Part shown: one piece after another, positions 17,831 through 26,935 of the stretch
Position numbering within the stretch: the stretch's first letter is position 1
Layout: each line of letters begins with the position of its first letter
From: Nonlabens dokdonensis DSW-6
GTDB lineage: Bacteria > Bacteroidota > Bacteroidia > Flavobacteriales > Flavobacteriaceae
Direction: 5' to 3'
Length of the DNA stretch: 64,000 bases
NCBI RefSeq assembly: GCF_000332115.1
Contig: NC_020156.1
Span: 2,419,501 to 2,483,500, forward strand
Program-made: the position numbers and the translations under genes
Notes under the pieces: generated by a model
Seen by the model: only the letters and a program-made list of their open reading frames with translations
Databases searched by the model: none
What the model was told of the DNA's origin: nothing

Positions 17831-17862
17831 AAGCTCTTTAAAACCTATGTTTCAAAGAGCTT
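17831..17862. terminator. Weak hairpin between convergent genes
   Basis: AAGCTCTTT ... AAAGAGCTT with a 14-nt loop between the SH3-like gene and the minus-strand lipoprotein gene. No strong T-run, so activity is uncertain. Confidence 0.4.
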
Positions 17863-17890
17863 CCGATGGGCTAATTAATATATCGACCTA

Positions 17891-18448
17891 TTATTGTACA
17901 GTTACATCAAAACTTACTTGTACATCAGTTTCTCCACCTGCATCAGATAACGTACCGTTATTAGGCTTAGTAGGCTCATGGCGTAAAACGATTGTAAGCG
18001 TTCCTGTTCCAGCAGCACCTGTTGTCAAAGTTGAAGTAACTCCTAAAGGATTTCCATCAGCATCTACATCTGTTTTTGATACAACTACACCTGCAACCGT
18101 ACTGTTGTAAAACACTTCATGCTCGTCTCCTTCTGCAATTACTTCCAATGTAATATTCTCAGCTGGTGATTCTAATTCATTTTCAAAACGAACTTCACCG
18201 TTGTAACTAGCTCCCGCAGTGAATGCTTTAGATACTGTTTCCACAGGATCTAGTGGTCCATCTCCGTCTGCATCCACAGACCGTAGAATAACCTCATCAG
18301 TATTATCTACCGCGTTTGTTAATGTGTAAGTTACCGTAGTAATTACTTCTTCTTCATTAATAATTTGTGGAGTATCGTCATCTTCACAAGATGTCATACT
18401 CACTACTGCGATTGCAGCCATTGCTAGGGTTTGAATTGCTTTTTTCAT
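17891..18448 (-). CDS. Small acidic lipoprotein linked to the TonB receptor
   Basis: A 185-residue lipoprotein (lipobox VVSMTSC, then EDDDTPQIINEEEVITTV). It resembles proteins annotated as 'type 1 periplasmic-binding fold superfamily' that sit beside TonB receptors in Flavobacteriaceae. The mature protein is beta-rich and acidic (DADGDGPLDP, DVDADGNPLG loops that could bind divalent cations). It is 29 bp downstream of the TonB receptor gene on the same strand. Probable surface or periplasmic partner of the receptor; the biochemical role is unproven. Confidence 0.7.
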   Translation of the reverse strand: MKKAIQTLAMAAIAVVSMTSCEDDDTPQIINEEEVITTVTYTLTNAVDNTDEVILRSVDADGDGPLDPVETVSKAFTAGASYNGEVRFENELESPAENITLEVIAEGDEHEVFYNSTVAGVVVSKTDVDADGNPLGVTSTLTTGAAGTGTLTIVLRHEPTKPNNGTLSDAGGETDVQVSFDVTVQ

Positions 18449-18477
18449 AGTTAAAAATTAAAAATTAAGGTTAAAAA

Positions 18478-20937
18478 TTAAAGGTTATAAATAAATTGAA
18501 CTTGTATGTCGCGACCTACTTCATCAGCATAAAAGCGCTGTCTATTGAGATAGTTGCGATAAGAGGTATTAAATATGTTGTTAGAGGTTATTGATAATTT
18601 CGCTTTCGCGAAAGCGTAACTTATACCAGCATTCCACAAACTGTAAGCCTCTGGAGTCTGAGATATTTGAACGGTACGATTTTCAAACGTTCCATCATCA
18701 AGTGGGACAAGAACTTCGTAATCGTTATCAGGGAATCTGTTTTGTTGCCACACATATTGATGTGTAAGTTGAAAATTAATTCCAGTATCAGCCACGTCGT
18801 GCCAAATGACGTCATTTTGAATTTGTACAGGTGGCATGTCAATAAGCGCCTGATCATTAGATGTGTCAGTTCCATGTATATAAGAAAAGCTAGTCGATAG
18901 GGAGATCAGTTTTTTAAGGTTATAGATAATCTCATTAGGATTAGATTTCATTTCTTTAGAAGGCTTTCTGGTATAGAAATCATAAGTAGCATGAGCATCT
19001 ATTCCATAAAGAAGGGCATTAACTTGCTCATATTCAAAAACAGGGAACGCACCACGATTTGTGGTTTCCACGCCTGTAGGGATCAATTGTATGAAGTTTT
19101 GAACACGATTTAAATAGGGATTTACTTCAAAATCAAACTTGCCTTCCTGCACGTGAAAATTAGTATTGATTTTAAACGACTGTTCCTTTTCAAGATCCAG
19201 ACTTCCTAATTCAATAGTGGCAAGAGCGTGGTGCAATCCATCGCTAAAAAGTTCGCTTGGATTAGGAGCTCTATTTGCTGCACTTAGATTAATCCCTAGA
19301 TCGTAATGATCGCTGAAAAAGTATTTTGCTCCAGCGGTAAACGCAAGCAAATTGTAATCCAAAACTGGATTTGTAAGAATCTGATTTCCTTGCTCATTCA
19401 CTTCAAATTGTGGATACTGAGTGTCGTAACCTAAATCTTCCCAACGACTTTGCAAGTAAAATTTATCGGCATCGATTTGATAATAATCAAAACGAACGCC
19501 AGCATCGAGGATCCACTTTTCATTTGGCTCATATAAAGCACTTGTAAAACCACCTAATCTATAAGCCGTGTAATCTGGTATGAGACGGCGTACTCCTGTG
19601 GCTGCATCTGGACTATTGAGTTGGTACATGGCGTCAGTGCCTATTTGCACGGTAAAGTCTTCTAGTGAGTCGATTAACAAGTGACCAGCTATCGTATGAG
19701 TTTGTAAGTCAATGTCTAGAGAAGCTCTGCCAGCATTATCACCTCGACGTATGTCAAATTCTTTTCTATTATTAAACTGAAAGGCATAGTCTACGTCTAG
19801 TTTTCCTAAACCTGCAAATCTCCTATACGTATTGAACTGGATGCCATGATGTTGAACAGCTTGTTTAGGAGCGTCTACATCATAGGTAAAATCATTTATA
19901 ATCGTAGGTTGCCCGGAGTTGATGCTGGTAACAAGGTCTGCAGCGTTACCTATGTGAGAGGCGCGTAAAATTCCTATTTCTGTATCGTAAAAAGAATATT
20001 TAAGACTTGCTCCATATTCAAACTTCTTAAATCCTAAAGCAGCATTAAACGCAGCTGTCTCACTTCCTGTATTGCTGAGTATATAATCTGGTGACTCAAA
20101 GTCTCCCAACCTTTTATAGGTAAGAGTTGCTTGTTGATACCAGCCTGAATTACGGTAATTATTTACAGTAGCAGTTGCGCTTCCTCCACGGCCATTAGTC
20201 TGACCTTGAAGGATGGCTCGACCCATCAATGTGTCTTTAGAAATCACTCGTGATGGCTCGATGACTATCGTACCGCCTATCGCATCACCTCCATATCTCA
20301 ATGCACTAGCTCCTTTGATCACTTCGATATTATTTGCCGAATTCACATCAATATTAGGAGCATGTTCTACGCCCCATTCTTGATCTTGCTGTCTCAAACC
20401 GTCGTTTACGATTGCTACACGACTACCGTAAAGTCCATGAATAACTGGTTTTACAACACTATTTCCTGTTTTAAGAGAGGTTACTCCTTGAACAGTTGCC
20501 AGCGCATCACCTAATGAGGCACCACTGAATTTTTCTATAGTTTCAGACTTAATTCTGGTACTGGACTGAGTGCTGGAATGATTATCATGAACATCTGCAA
20601 TTACACGAACTTCATCAAGATCGCTAATATGGTGTTCTAGTTTAATGTCAACGATCTTATCAGCTTCTAATTGAACGCTAAGTTTTTTTGTGTCACAATC
20701 GTAATGAGAAACGCTCAAGTCATAGGTGCCAGAGCATAATCCATTGATCTCATAAGTGCCATCGGCCTTTGAGATGTAGGTTTTTTGCAACTGTACCACA
20801 TAAATTTGTGCTAGTTCAAGAGGTTGCGCATCATGAAAATCAGTGATTTTCCCTTTAAGGGTGATATCACATGTCTGTGCATTACTGTAACAAAAGCTTA
20901 TTAATAAAGCTATTGCTACCAAATGTTTAGTAAACAT
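18478..20937 (-). CDS. TonB-dependent receptor with carboxypeptidase-like N-terminal domain
   Basis: An 819-residue outer-membrane receptor. Signal peptide (LLISFCYSNA), then a CarboxypepD_reg-like domain (ITLKGKITDFHDAQPLELAQ ... SKADGTYEINGLCSGTYDLSV), a plug (SGASLGDALATVQGVTSLKTG, IEVIKGASALRYGGDAIGG) and a barrel ending in IQVQFIYNL. The plug contains HDNHSS and VIHGLYGSRV, as in zinc-uptake (ZnuD-type) receptors, and the upstream gene encodes a small His/Cys protein. A role in metal uptake, perhaps zinc, is an inference. The palindrome at 18601-18616 encodes AFAKA near the C-terminus. Confidence 0.85.
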   Translation of the reverse strand: MFTKHLVAIALLISFCYSNAQTCDITLKGKITDFHDAQPLELAQIYVVQLQKTYISKADGTYEINGLCSGTYDLSVSHYDCDTKKLSVQLEADKIVDIKLEHHISDLDEVRVIADVHDNHSSTQSSTRIKSETIEKFSGASLGDALATVQGVTSLKTGNSVVKPVIHGLYGSRVAIVNDGLRQQDQEWGVEHAPNIDVNSANNIEVIKGASALRYGGDAIGGTIVIEPSRVISKDTLMGRAILQGQTNGRGGSATATVNNYRNSGWYQQATLTYKRLGDFESPDYILSNTGSETAAFNAALGFKKFEYGASLKYSFYDTEIGILRASHIGNAADLVTSINSGQPTIINDFTYDVDAPKQAVQHHGIQFNTYRRFAGLGKLDVDYAFQFNNRKEFDIRRGDNAGRASLDIDLQTHTIAGHLLIDSLEDFTVQIGTDAMYQLNSPDAATGVRRLIPDYTAYRLGGFTSALYEPNEKWILDAGVRFDYYQIDADKFYLQSRWEDLGYDTQYPQFEVNEQGNQILTNPVLDYNLLAFTAGAKYFFSDHYDLGINLSAANRAPNPSELFSDGLHHALATIELGSLDLEKEQSFKINTNFHVQEGKFDFEVNPYLNRVQNFIQLIPTGVETTNRGAFPVFEYEQVNALLYGIDAHATYDFYTRKPSKEMKSNPNEIIYNLKKLISLSTSFSYIHGTDTSNDQALIDMPPVQIQNDVIWHDVADTGINFQLTHQYVWQQNRFPDNDYEVLVPLDDGTFENRTVQISQTPEAYSLWNAGISYAFAKAKLSITSNNIFNTSYRNYLNRQRFYADEVGRDIQVQFIYNL
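18601..18616. repeat. 16-bp palindrome copy 6 (exact)
   Basis: In frame as AFAKA (context SYAFAKAKLS) in one of the last barrel strands of the TonB receptor. Confidence 0.95.
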
Positions 20938-21117
20938 ATTTGATAATTAAATTACTTTTAGGAACGGAGCAGGTCACTCCAGCTGGATCGGTAATTTTTG
21001 TAATTAATATTTTGATACATAAAGCGTAATTAAAAATCTGTTTTCAAAATATCTCGTTCTTGAGAATATTATAAAAACATGAAATACACCAAATAAAATA
21101 TCGTCTTACAAATTTAA

Positions 21118-21420
21118 TTAAGAAAGTGGCGGCGGCCGTGTAGTATGAATGGTAGGTTGGGATTCCGCTTTCGCGAAAGCGATATCAATAGCAATCTCTT
21201 TTTTTATAGGAGGACTTACCTGATAAGGCGCATCAATTGCTGGAGCAATATCATAAGAAATAGATTGAAAATCGTGAGCAACTAAACAGATCTCACAATC
21301 TTGCGCGTCGTCTTGATGAGAAAACTCATGTATAATAGACGCTTGAGCCGCTACAAATAGCAACAACAAGAATGAGACGATGATGTTTTGATATTTACGC
21401 ACGATCCAAAGATAAAACAT
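21118..21420 (-). CDS. Small membrane-anchored His/Cys protein
   Basis: A 100-residue protein with one N-terminal transmembrane helix (NIIVSFLLLLFVAAQASII), then HEFSHQDDAQDCEICLVAHD, where His and a Cys-x-x-Cys pair could bind a metal. It ends HTTRPPPLS. It is 180 bp upstream of the TonB receptor in the same direction. No family is recognised with certainty. The context suggests a metal-homeostasis accessory. The palindrome at 21166-21181 encodes AFAKA near its C-terminus. Confidence 0.65.
   Translation of the reverse strand: MFYLWIVRKYQNIIVSFLLLLFVAAQASIIHEFSHQDDAQDCEICLVAHDFQSISYDIAPAIDAPYQVSPPIKKEIAIDIAFAKAESQPTIHTTRPPPLS
21166..21181. repeat. 16-bp palindrome copy 7 (exact)
   Basis: In frame as AFAKA (context IDIAFAKAESQ) in the small His/Cys protein gene. 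Confidence 0.95.
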
Positions 21421-21446
21421 GTTATGTTAAGGAAAAGATAAGTAAT

Positions 21447-21474
21447 AAAAAAAGCTGCCATGGAGGCAGCTTTT
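21447..21474 (-). terminator. Rho-independent terminator of the propeller lipoprotein gene
   Basis: AAAGCTGCC ... GGCAGCTTT with a run of seven Ts on the minus strand, placed between 21497 and 21420. Confidence 0.85.
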
Positions 21475-21496
21475 ATCATTTTCAAAAGAAGTGTTT

Positions 21497-22504
21497 TTAG
21501 TTTCTTAAATAGAAATCTACAGAGCTTGCTCCAGCAAGAGTATTATTTATCGAGGGAGATATATTTCCACCAGATCCTACATTGTTAAATCCTAATACGC
21601 GTCCACCACCGTTAGCAATTTCTGCAATAATTACTGTGTTTGTGCTCGTATCATAGGTTACATCAATTGGGTTACCCATAAGTGTTGCGGCACCAGCAAC
21701 TCTAGTTTGTATTCCAGCAATAGCTAAGGTTCCACCATCTGCAACTGCTGCAATATTACTTGTAGCGTTATTGATGATATGAAAACCGCCATCTGTATCA
21801 CTGCCAGCACCAGAAGCTGCACCTATATCTGTCATGATAAGTACATCGTCTGTCGCGTCGTATGCGATACCATGTGTTCTCACAATTCCTTCTATAGTAA
21901 TTCTTTTACTAGCTGTTAATGTACCACTAGTTGTATTTGATAGGAAATTATTGAAGATTGCGAGGTCTCCAGTTTGATCTACTACTGCATATAAATCGTT
22001 CCCTATAAATTCTACACCCCAAACGGCAAAGTTTACATCAAATTGATTTCTCAAAGAAAGTCCGCTTGCGGTACGTGTATATACATAGAAAGCGTTTGTT
22101 CCATTATCTGCAACTACAATAGAGTTACCACTAACGGCTAATGCTCTTGGGCTATTAAAATCTACAGAACCATTAACACCAACTACAGCAGATAATCCAC
22201 CTGTTAAAAATGATTCTACGTTTACATAACTGTTCAATCTTAAAGAAGAACGAGAAGCTACGTAAAGTTCATCTGAAGAGGCGTCGTATTGAATACCTTC
22301 ATTTGATGTTGAAGCTGTTGTCAAAGTTGTTACTTCGGCATTGTTTGCAAAATTGTATACAGTTATGTCTCCATTAGAAACACTTGTTGCATAAAGCTCT
22401 GCTCGGGAATTATCTGGCAAATTGTTATTGTCGTCATCACTATCACAAGATGTGAAAATCAGCGCACAAAACGCCATGCTAATACTTAAAATTTTAGTTT
22501 TCAT
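21497..22504 (-). CDS. Beta-propeller-like lipoprotein
   Basis: A 335-residue lipoprotein: lipobox ALIFTSCDSDDDNN, followed by repeating blades of the form ELYATSVSNGDITVYNF, GIQYDASSDELYVASR, ALAVSGNSIVVADNGTN, GVEFIGNDLYAVVDQTG, GIAYDATDDVLIMTDIG and DVTYDTSTNTVIIAEIANGG. This spacing is that of an NHL- or lactonase-type propeller. No catalytic residues can be named. Monocistronic, closed by a strong terminator. Probably exposed on the outer membrane or in the periplasm. Confidence 0.75.
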   Translation of the reverse strand: MKTKILSISMAFCALIFTSCDSDDDNNNLPDNSRAELYATSVSNGDITVYNFANNAEVTTLTTASTSNEGIQYDASSDELYVASRSSLRLNSYVNVESFLTGGLSAVVGVNGSVDFNSPRALAVSGNSIVVADNGTNAFYVYTRTASGLSLRNQFDVNFAVWGVEFIGNDLYAVVDQTGDLAIFNNFLSNTTSGTLTASKRITIEGIVRTHGIAYDATDDVLIMTDIGAASGAGSDTDGGFHIINNATSNIAAVADGGTLAIAGIQTRVAGAATLMGNPIDVTYDTSTNTVIIAEIANGGGRVLGFNNVGSGGNISPSINNTLAGASSVDFYLRN

Positions 22505-22659
22505 AAAAAAGGTTTACGTTAATTTACTCTATTAACGTAGACAGGGTAATGACGGTTTTTTTAAATAATAACTTTCACTTTGGTTTAACATGAAACAACT
22601 CTAATCGTTAAACATTGATTAAAACATAGTATGCGTAAGAGAAAATTTTAAGAAATAGA

Positions 22660-22715
22660 CTACAAAAAGAAATTCCATACCAGACCAAAACGAATGGTAA
22701 AGTCGCGGTAGGGAT
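22660..22715 (-). repeat. Distal 56-bp direct repeat: extra copy of the porin 3' end
   Basis: Matches 24783-24838 over 56 bp with 3 mismatches. On the minus strand both copies encode PYRDFTIRFGLVWNFFL and a stop, and all three differences are synonymous (CGC/CGA, GAC/GAT, TTT/TTC). This copy directly follows the SIR2-TPR stop codon and has no gene of its own. Confidence 0.9.
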
Positions 22716-24745
22716 CAATATTTTTCCATTAACTCAATAAAGTCAGGATCTTCTTTATAGTGTTTCCAGTCTTGATCTTTTAAAACGTGGTCTTTATCAA
22801 TTTGGCCTTTGGATAATGACTTTTTTAAATGTTTTAAAGCTTTGTTTTTTTCTTTTAATAAAGAATATATGCATGATAAATTATATGATGAGCCACCTAA
22901 ATTAACAGTTTTTTCTGCTAAAGCCTTTGCTTTTTTTAAATTAATCTCCATTTCTTCTAAATATTCAAATTTAAAAATATGAAACATTATTAAAAGAGTA
23001 GAAGTATAATTATCATAAGCTAATTCGTACTCGGGATTTAATTCAATAGCCTTTTCATATTGATCAAAACTTTTTCTGAACAGGGTTAAATCTTTATTAA
23101 GCTCTGCTAAATCTGAAATTGCATTCCCATAGTTGAAATAAGTTGAGTGTTGTTTTGGGTTTAACTCAATAGCTTTTTCATATTGAATTAAACATTTTTC
23201 AAACAAAGTCTCATTTTGTTTAAGATTTGCTAATTCTGAAAGCGCAATTCCATAATTGTTATAAACTGAATAATTTTTAGGATTTAATTCAATAGCTTTT
23301 TCATATTGAATAAAACTTTTTTCGAACAAAGATTCTTCTTGCTTAAATTTAGCGAGGTCCGAAAGTGCAATGCCGTAGTTTATAAACGATGAAATATTGC
23401 TACCGTTTAAATTAAGAGCTTTTTCAAATTGAATAAAACTTTCTTTAAATTTTAATTCATCTTGATTAAGTTTTGCAATACCTAGAAGCAGCGTTCCATA
23501 GTTGTAATGAGCTAATTCACTTTTATGGTTTAATTCTATTGCTTTTTTATATTTTTCATATACTAAATCAATCATAGAATAATCTTTACTTCTTTGAATT
23601 GATTCGTGTAATTTATAACCCCAATTTACATAGAAATCTGAAAGTTCTGGTTTTGCATTTTTAAATTTGGATAATTTGATTTTTTCTAAAAAAGCGCCTT
23701 CGTTTTCTTCAAATTTTTCTTTTACATAGGCTTCTATTATTTCTTGTTTAAATTTTTTAACAGAATCTTTTTCTTGAATATCATTTATAGCCTCATCGAT
23801 CCAGGAGTTGCTTATTTCCATACGTTCGGACAAACCTTTGTATAAATCTTTGTGATCTTCAATCACATCAATTTCTTCTGGCATTTTAATTTCTCGCATC
23901 ATAGATTTTAAAAAGGAAAAAGGTTTATCTATGATTTCAGGAGTCGGTAGTCCTAATTTAGAATGCAAGTCTAGAAAAAAGGTGTCTGCATCATAACCTG
24001 AAATGGAATGGGCGTTTTTTGTACTAATGTTCAGTAGCTCATTTTGAACGATATCCGCTGCATTATTGTTTAGATAGTTTACCCAAAATAATTCATTATC
24101 AAAACTTGCAAATTCTTTAATACTATCAAAAACTTCGTCTTCACCACTATAACCTACTATTATAAATGTCCTATCATGACAAATTTTATTAAGGAGTAAA
24201 GGAATTCTGTCTTTTACTTTCTCTAGTTCTCCTTTTGCGTTCAATAACCATTCTCCATAATGCTGTCCATGCAGATAGGTGATGGATTCTTTTTGAAAAG
24301 TTGTAGTGGTAAATTCGTTTAAATTAGAAATGTCATAAGTAGGCATAGTGTAATTAAATAATCCACAAGCTCTCAACAATAAGTCATCGAAGTTTACTGT
24401 AAGAACATAATCTATATATCCTAATTTGACTAATTGAGCTAAATAAATATGCGCCGTATTCACTTTTGCTTCTTCTATGTAGTCTTGGAATAATTTACGT
24501 CTCTCCTTTGCATTGAGAGCGGTCATTAATTCATAATAATTATTTTTTTTATCAGGAGATAAATTTATTATAGCTGGCTTATCTTTAAAATCTTTTAGTA
24601 TTCTTTCTATTATACCATTTGCCAAAGGAATTCCACCTGAAACTGATGCTCCAGCCCCTAAAAAGACAATGGGTTTTGGTTCATTATTGTCTTTTGCTTG
24701 TTTGATTAGATATGCTAAATCTTGAATTCCCTTTTTCATAACCAT
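22715..24745 (-). CDS. SIR2-like NADase domain fused to TPR repeats (candidate defence protein)
   Basis: A 676-residue protein. Residues about 20-260 form a SIR2-like domain: PIVFLGAGASVSGGIPLANG (NAD-binding GAGxS), LTVNFDDLLL, YLHGQHYG with the likely catalytic His, and IIVGYSGED. A helical linker follows, then about four near-identical 46-residue TPR units (about 405-590; SYxxYNNYGIALSELA ... FEKAIELNP type) and a DPDFIELMEKY ending. Defence-associated SIR2 proteins degrade NAD+ on phage sensing. That role is inferred here from architecture and from insertion of the gene between direct repeats of a porin 3' end. It stands alone with no partner gene. Confidence 0.8.
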   Translation of the reverse strand: MVMKKGIQDLAYLIKQAKDNNEPKPIVFLGAGASVSGGIPLANGIIERILKDFKDKPAIINLSPDKKNNYYELMTALNAKERRKLFQDYIEEAKVNTAHIYLAQLVKLGYIDYVLTVNFDDLLLRACGLFNYTMPTYDISNLNEFTTTTFQKESITYLHGQHYGEWLLNAKGELEKVKDRIPLLLNKICHDRTFIIVGYSGEDEVFDSIKEFASFDNELFWVNYLNNNAADIVQNELLNISTKNAHSISGYDADTFFLDLHSKLGLPTPEIIDKPFSFLKSMMREIKMPEEIDVIEDHKDLYKGLSERMEISNSWIDEAINDIQEKDSVKKFKQEIIEAYVKEKFEENEGAFLEKIKLSKFKNAKPELSDFYVNWGYKLHESIQRSKDYSMIDLVYEKYKKAIELNHKSELAHYNYGTLLLGIAKLNQDELKFKESFIQFEKALNLNGSNISSFINYGIALSDLAKFKQEESLFEKSFIQYEKAIELNPKNYSVYNNYGIALSELANLKQNETLFEKCLIQYEKAIELNPKQHSTYFNYGNAISDLAELNKDLTLFRKSFDQYEKAIELNPEYELAYDNYTSTLLIMFHIFKFEYLEEMEINLKKAKALAEKTVNLGGSSYNLSCIYSLLKEKNKALKHLKKSLSKGQIDKDHVLKDQDWKHYKEDPDFIELMEKY

Positions 24746-24782
24746 AAAGTTAGTCTTTTAGTTGAAAATGAGAACACTAATC

Positions 24783-24838
24783 CTACAAAAAGAAATTCCA
24801 TACCAGACCAAAACGAATGGTGAAATCTCGGTAGGGAT
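24783..24838 (-). repeat. Proximal 56-bp direct repeat (functional porin 3' end)
   Basis: Partner of 22660-22715. The first 39 bp are identical and the remaining 17 differ at three third-codon positions. The two copies are 2123 bp apart. Confidence 0.9.
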
Positions 24839-26744
24839 TGCGCGGTGCGCTGAAGTAATCTGTATTGCTTGAAAAAATACGGTTAGCGTGTTCTAACTTA
24901 AAGAAGATTCTTGTTTGTCTGATTTTGGCATTTACAAACAGATCAATTAAAGGAAAGCCACCTAACTCATCTGTGTTTTGAGAATAGAACTCACCGAGCA
25001 CTGGATCATAGCCGTCCATAAAATATTCTGTAAAGTACTTTGCAGTAATCCCGGTTTGTAAAAGAAGGGCTTTTTTAAATAGTCGGTTTTTATAATACAC
25101 CGTAGTTCTTGCCGTAAAATCAGGAACGTTAAGAATATCTTCTGATTGAGTCACGTTTTGATACATGACCGTATTGTCCCAACCGAAATACTTTAGAAAC
25201 TTAATGTCTTTATTGAGCTTTACTTTAAGGTAAGTAATGTCATCACTGGTTTGAACTGGAGTAGAGTTGTAACCGGTTATTTCATTATTGGTATCTAATA
25301 CTAGACTTTGAGCAAAATAGACATGATCTTGAATGGTGGTAAAGGTCACTTCAGCATTTAAAAAACGTTCGGAATCTAGCTTAAAACTTAGCTCTTGTTT
25401 TTCAATATTATTAAAGTTGTTTTGCCAGTTGTAATTAATGTAATCGCTTTGATGTAAGAGGTAATTAAAGTCAGGAGCCCGAGAACTTATAGCTAGTCCA
25501 GCGGTTACACTCATATCTTTAAAATCATAAGAGGCTTGCCCATTTAGAAACTGACCATCAAGATCTCCTGCGACATTAACGCCACCATTTGCAGTAACAT
25601 CAAATTTACCGATGCGTTTTTCAAATTGTGCTTTAAATTGATATAATTCTCCTATCAATCGGTTAGTGATTACGCCACCAGCTTGATTGATCACTCGGTC
25701 ATAACCATAATTATATTTATGTCTTGCGATTCCAGCTTTGTAAAAACCTAGAATATGGTGATCATAAGAAACACCAGCCTCTATCATTCCTTCTTCTAGA
25801 TTAGTTTTATCCCTTAATCCAGAAGATATGAATGCTTCACCTAGAAAAGCTTCGTCTGCAGTACTCTGGTTAAATTCATAAAATTTATCTTCATAGTAGG
25901 CCTTGTTATATACACGACCGCTGTAATAGGTTGTGCTGTCTTTGTCACCTATGATTTCATAATCATGATCTATATAAAAGCGTCTTCCATCAAGGATACT
26001 TTCTGCATCGGTAAGATTAGGTTCTATTCTTCCACGATTGTCAAAATTTTCATCATCATCTATAAATCCCTGAAGAGAAGTAGCTTCTATACCACCATTT
26101 TCTTGATTTAAATGATCCTGAAAAACCGTATGGAGTCTTAGTCTGTAACGATTGTTTTTTGAAGTATAGTTAGAAGTAAATTTAAAATTACCTGAACTAG
26201 TAAGTGTATTTACATAATCTCCTGCACTACGTACACCTTTGTAGCTTATGGAAAAATTGAATTGGGGAGAAAGATTTGTGGTAAAAAGCGCTTCTAGTTG
26301 CTGGCCTTGATTTACTGCTGTCTTAAAATACAAATCACTCAATGGTGTCGGGACATAGTAATCCATGACATCATTTATTTCATAATAGTTTTGATGCCTC
26401 GCTCTTGCTCCTAATCTAGGAGAAAGCAATTCTAGATCAAAGGATTTACCGAGCTGATTATAAGGTTGTCCTACGTTATGAAATGGCATTAATTCAAAGT
26501 CATCTCTACGCAGGTAGTTGAATTTAAAGTCTTTTGCTATGGTGAGCGTAGTGTCCACATGTGTTGTGTCTCGTTTTTGAGAAATGATAAGATAATCTGT
26601 AATGGGAGGTTTCTCTCCTTCTACGTTTACTTCTTTATTAGTTTGCAGTCGCTGGTCAGGATCGGTAGTCAGTTCATTACGCAATCTTTCTTGCGAAAAA
26701 AGGAATAATGGCAAACAAAATATTAATATAAAAAGTCGATTCAT
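24783..26744 (-). CDS. Putative outer-membrane porin (Porin_10 type)
   Basis: About 653 residues. The start at 26744 (MNRLFILIFCLPLFLFSQ, a signal peptide) is preferred to the upstream one at 26780. The body matches the Bacteroidota 'putative porin' family: DYLIISQKRDTTHVDTTL, FNYLRRDDFELMPFHNVGQ, then a long beta barrel ending FGLVWNFFL with a terminal hydrophobic residue. The substrate is unknown. Its last 18 codons are duplicated 2.1 kb downstream on the far side of the SIR2-TPR gene, so the present 3' end may have been replaced by an incoming element. Confidence 0.82.
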   Translation of the reverse strand: MNRLFILIFCLPLFLFSQERLRNELTTDPDQRLQTNKEVNVEGEKPPITDYLIISQKRDTTHVDTTLTIAKDFKFNYLRRDDFELMPFHNVGQPYNQLGKSFDLELLSPRLGARARHQNYYEINDVMDYYVPTPLSDLYFKTAVNQGQQLEALFTTNLSPQFNFSISYKGVRSAGDYVNTLTSSGNFKFTSNYTSKNNRYRLRLHTVFQDHLNQENGGIEATSLQGFIDDDENFDNRGRIEPNLTDAESILDGRRFYIDHDYEIIGDKDSTTYYSGRVYNKAYYEDKFYEFNQSTADEAFLGEAFISSGLRDKTNLEEGMIEAGVSYDHHILGFYKAGIARHKYNYGYDRVINQAGGVITNRLIGELYQFKAQFEKRIGKFDVTANGGVNVAGDLDGQFLNGQASYDFKDMSVTAGLAISSRAPDFNYLLHQSDYINYNWQNNFNNIEKQELSFKLDSERFLNAEVTFTTIQDHVYFAQSLVLDTNNEITGYNSTPVQTSDDITYLKVKLNKDIKFLKYFGWDNTVMYQNVTQSEDILNVPDFTARTTVYYKNRLFKKALLLQTGITAKYFTEYFMDGYDPVLGEFYSQNTDELGGFPLIDLFVNAKIRQTRIFFKLEHANRIFSSNTDYFSAPRNPYRDFTIRFGLVWNFFL

Positions 26745-26809
26745 AAACAAGGCTGCAAAACAGAATTCAAAAGTAACCATTTAAACGATTTTAAAGCACA
26801 GCTATTATG

Positions 26810-26817
26810 TACTTTTG
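26810..26817 (+). promoter_or_regulatory. -7 box TACTTTTG, probably the original rnhB promoter
   Basis: Followed at once by the first copy of the rnhB start (ATG at 26821), which now leads to a stop after 18 codons. Confidence 0.45.
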
Positions 26818-26839
26818 AAAATGCTTTTAAATCAAATTC
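26817..26839 (+). repeat. First copy of the duplicated rnhB 5' end
   Basis: 23 bp (GAAAATGCTTTTAAATCAAA plus TTC) identical to 26936-26958, with 119 bp between copy starts. The frame from this copy (MLLNQIRP) ends after 18 codons. Confidence 0.85.
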
Positions 26840-26935
26840 GGCCTATCCTAAATCCATTCCAGCGGAAAGGACTTTAAATGGAGATCATTTGACCATTTTG
26901 AAACATGAAAATCATCAAGTTATTTTATTATTTTA

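Noticed and set aside
17847..18110. Plus-strand frame of 87 codons
   Set aside because: Antisense to the minus-strand lipoprotein gene with a lipobox and a matching operon neighbour.
20938..21117. Riboswitch upstream of the TonB receptor
   Set aside because: A small GGAG/CTCC hairpin is present, but no cobalamin, TPP or other known riboswitch core was seen.
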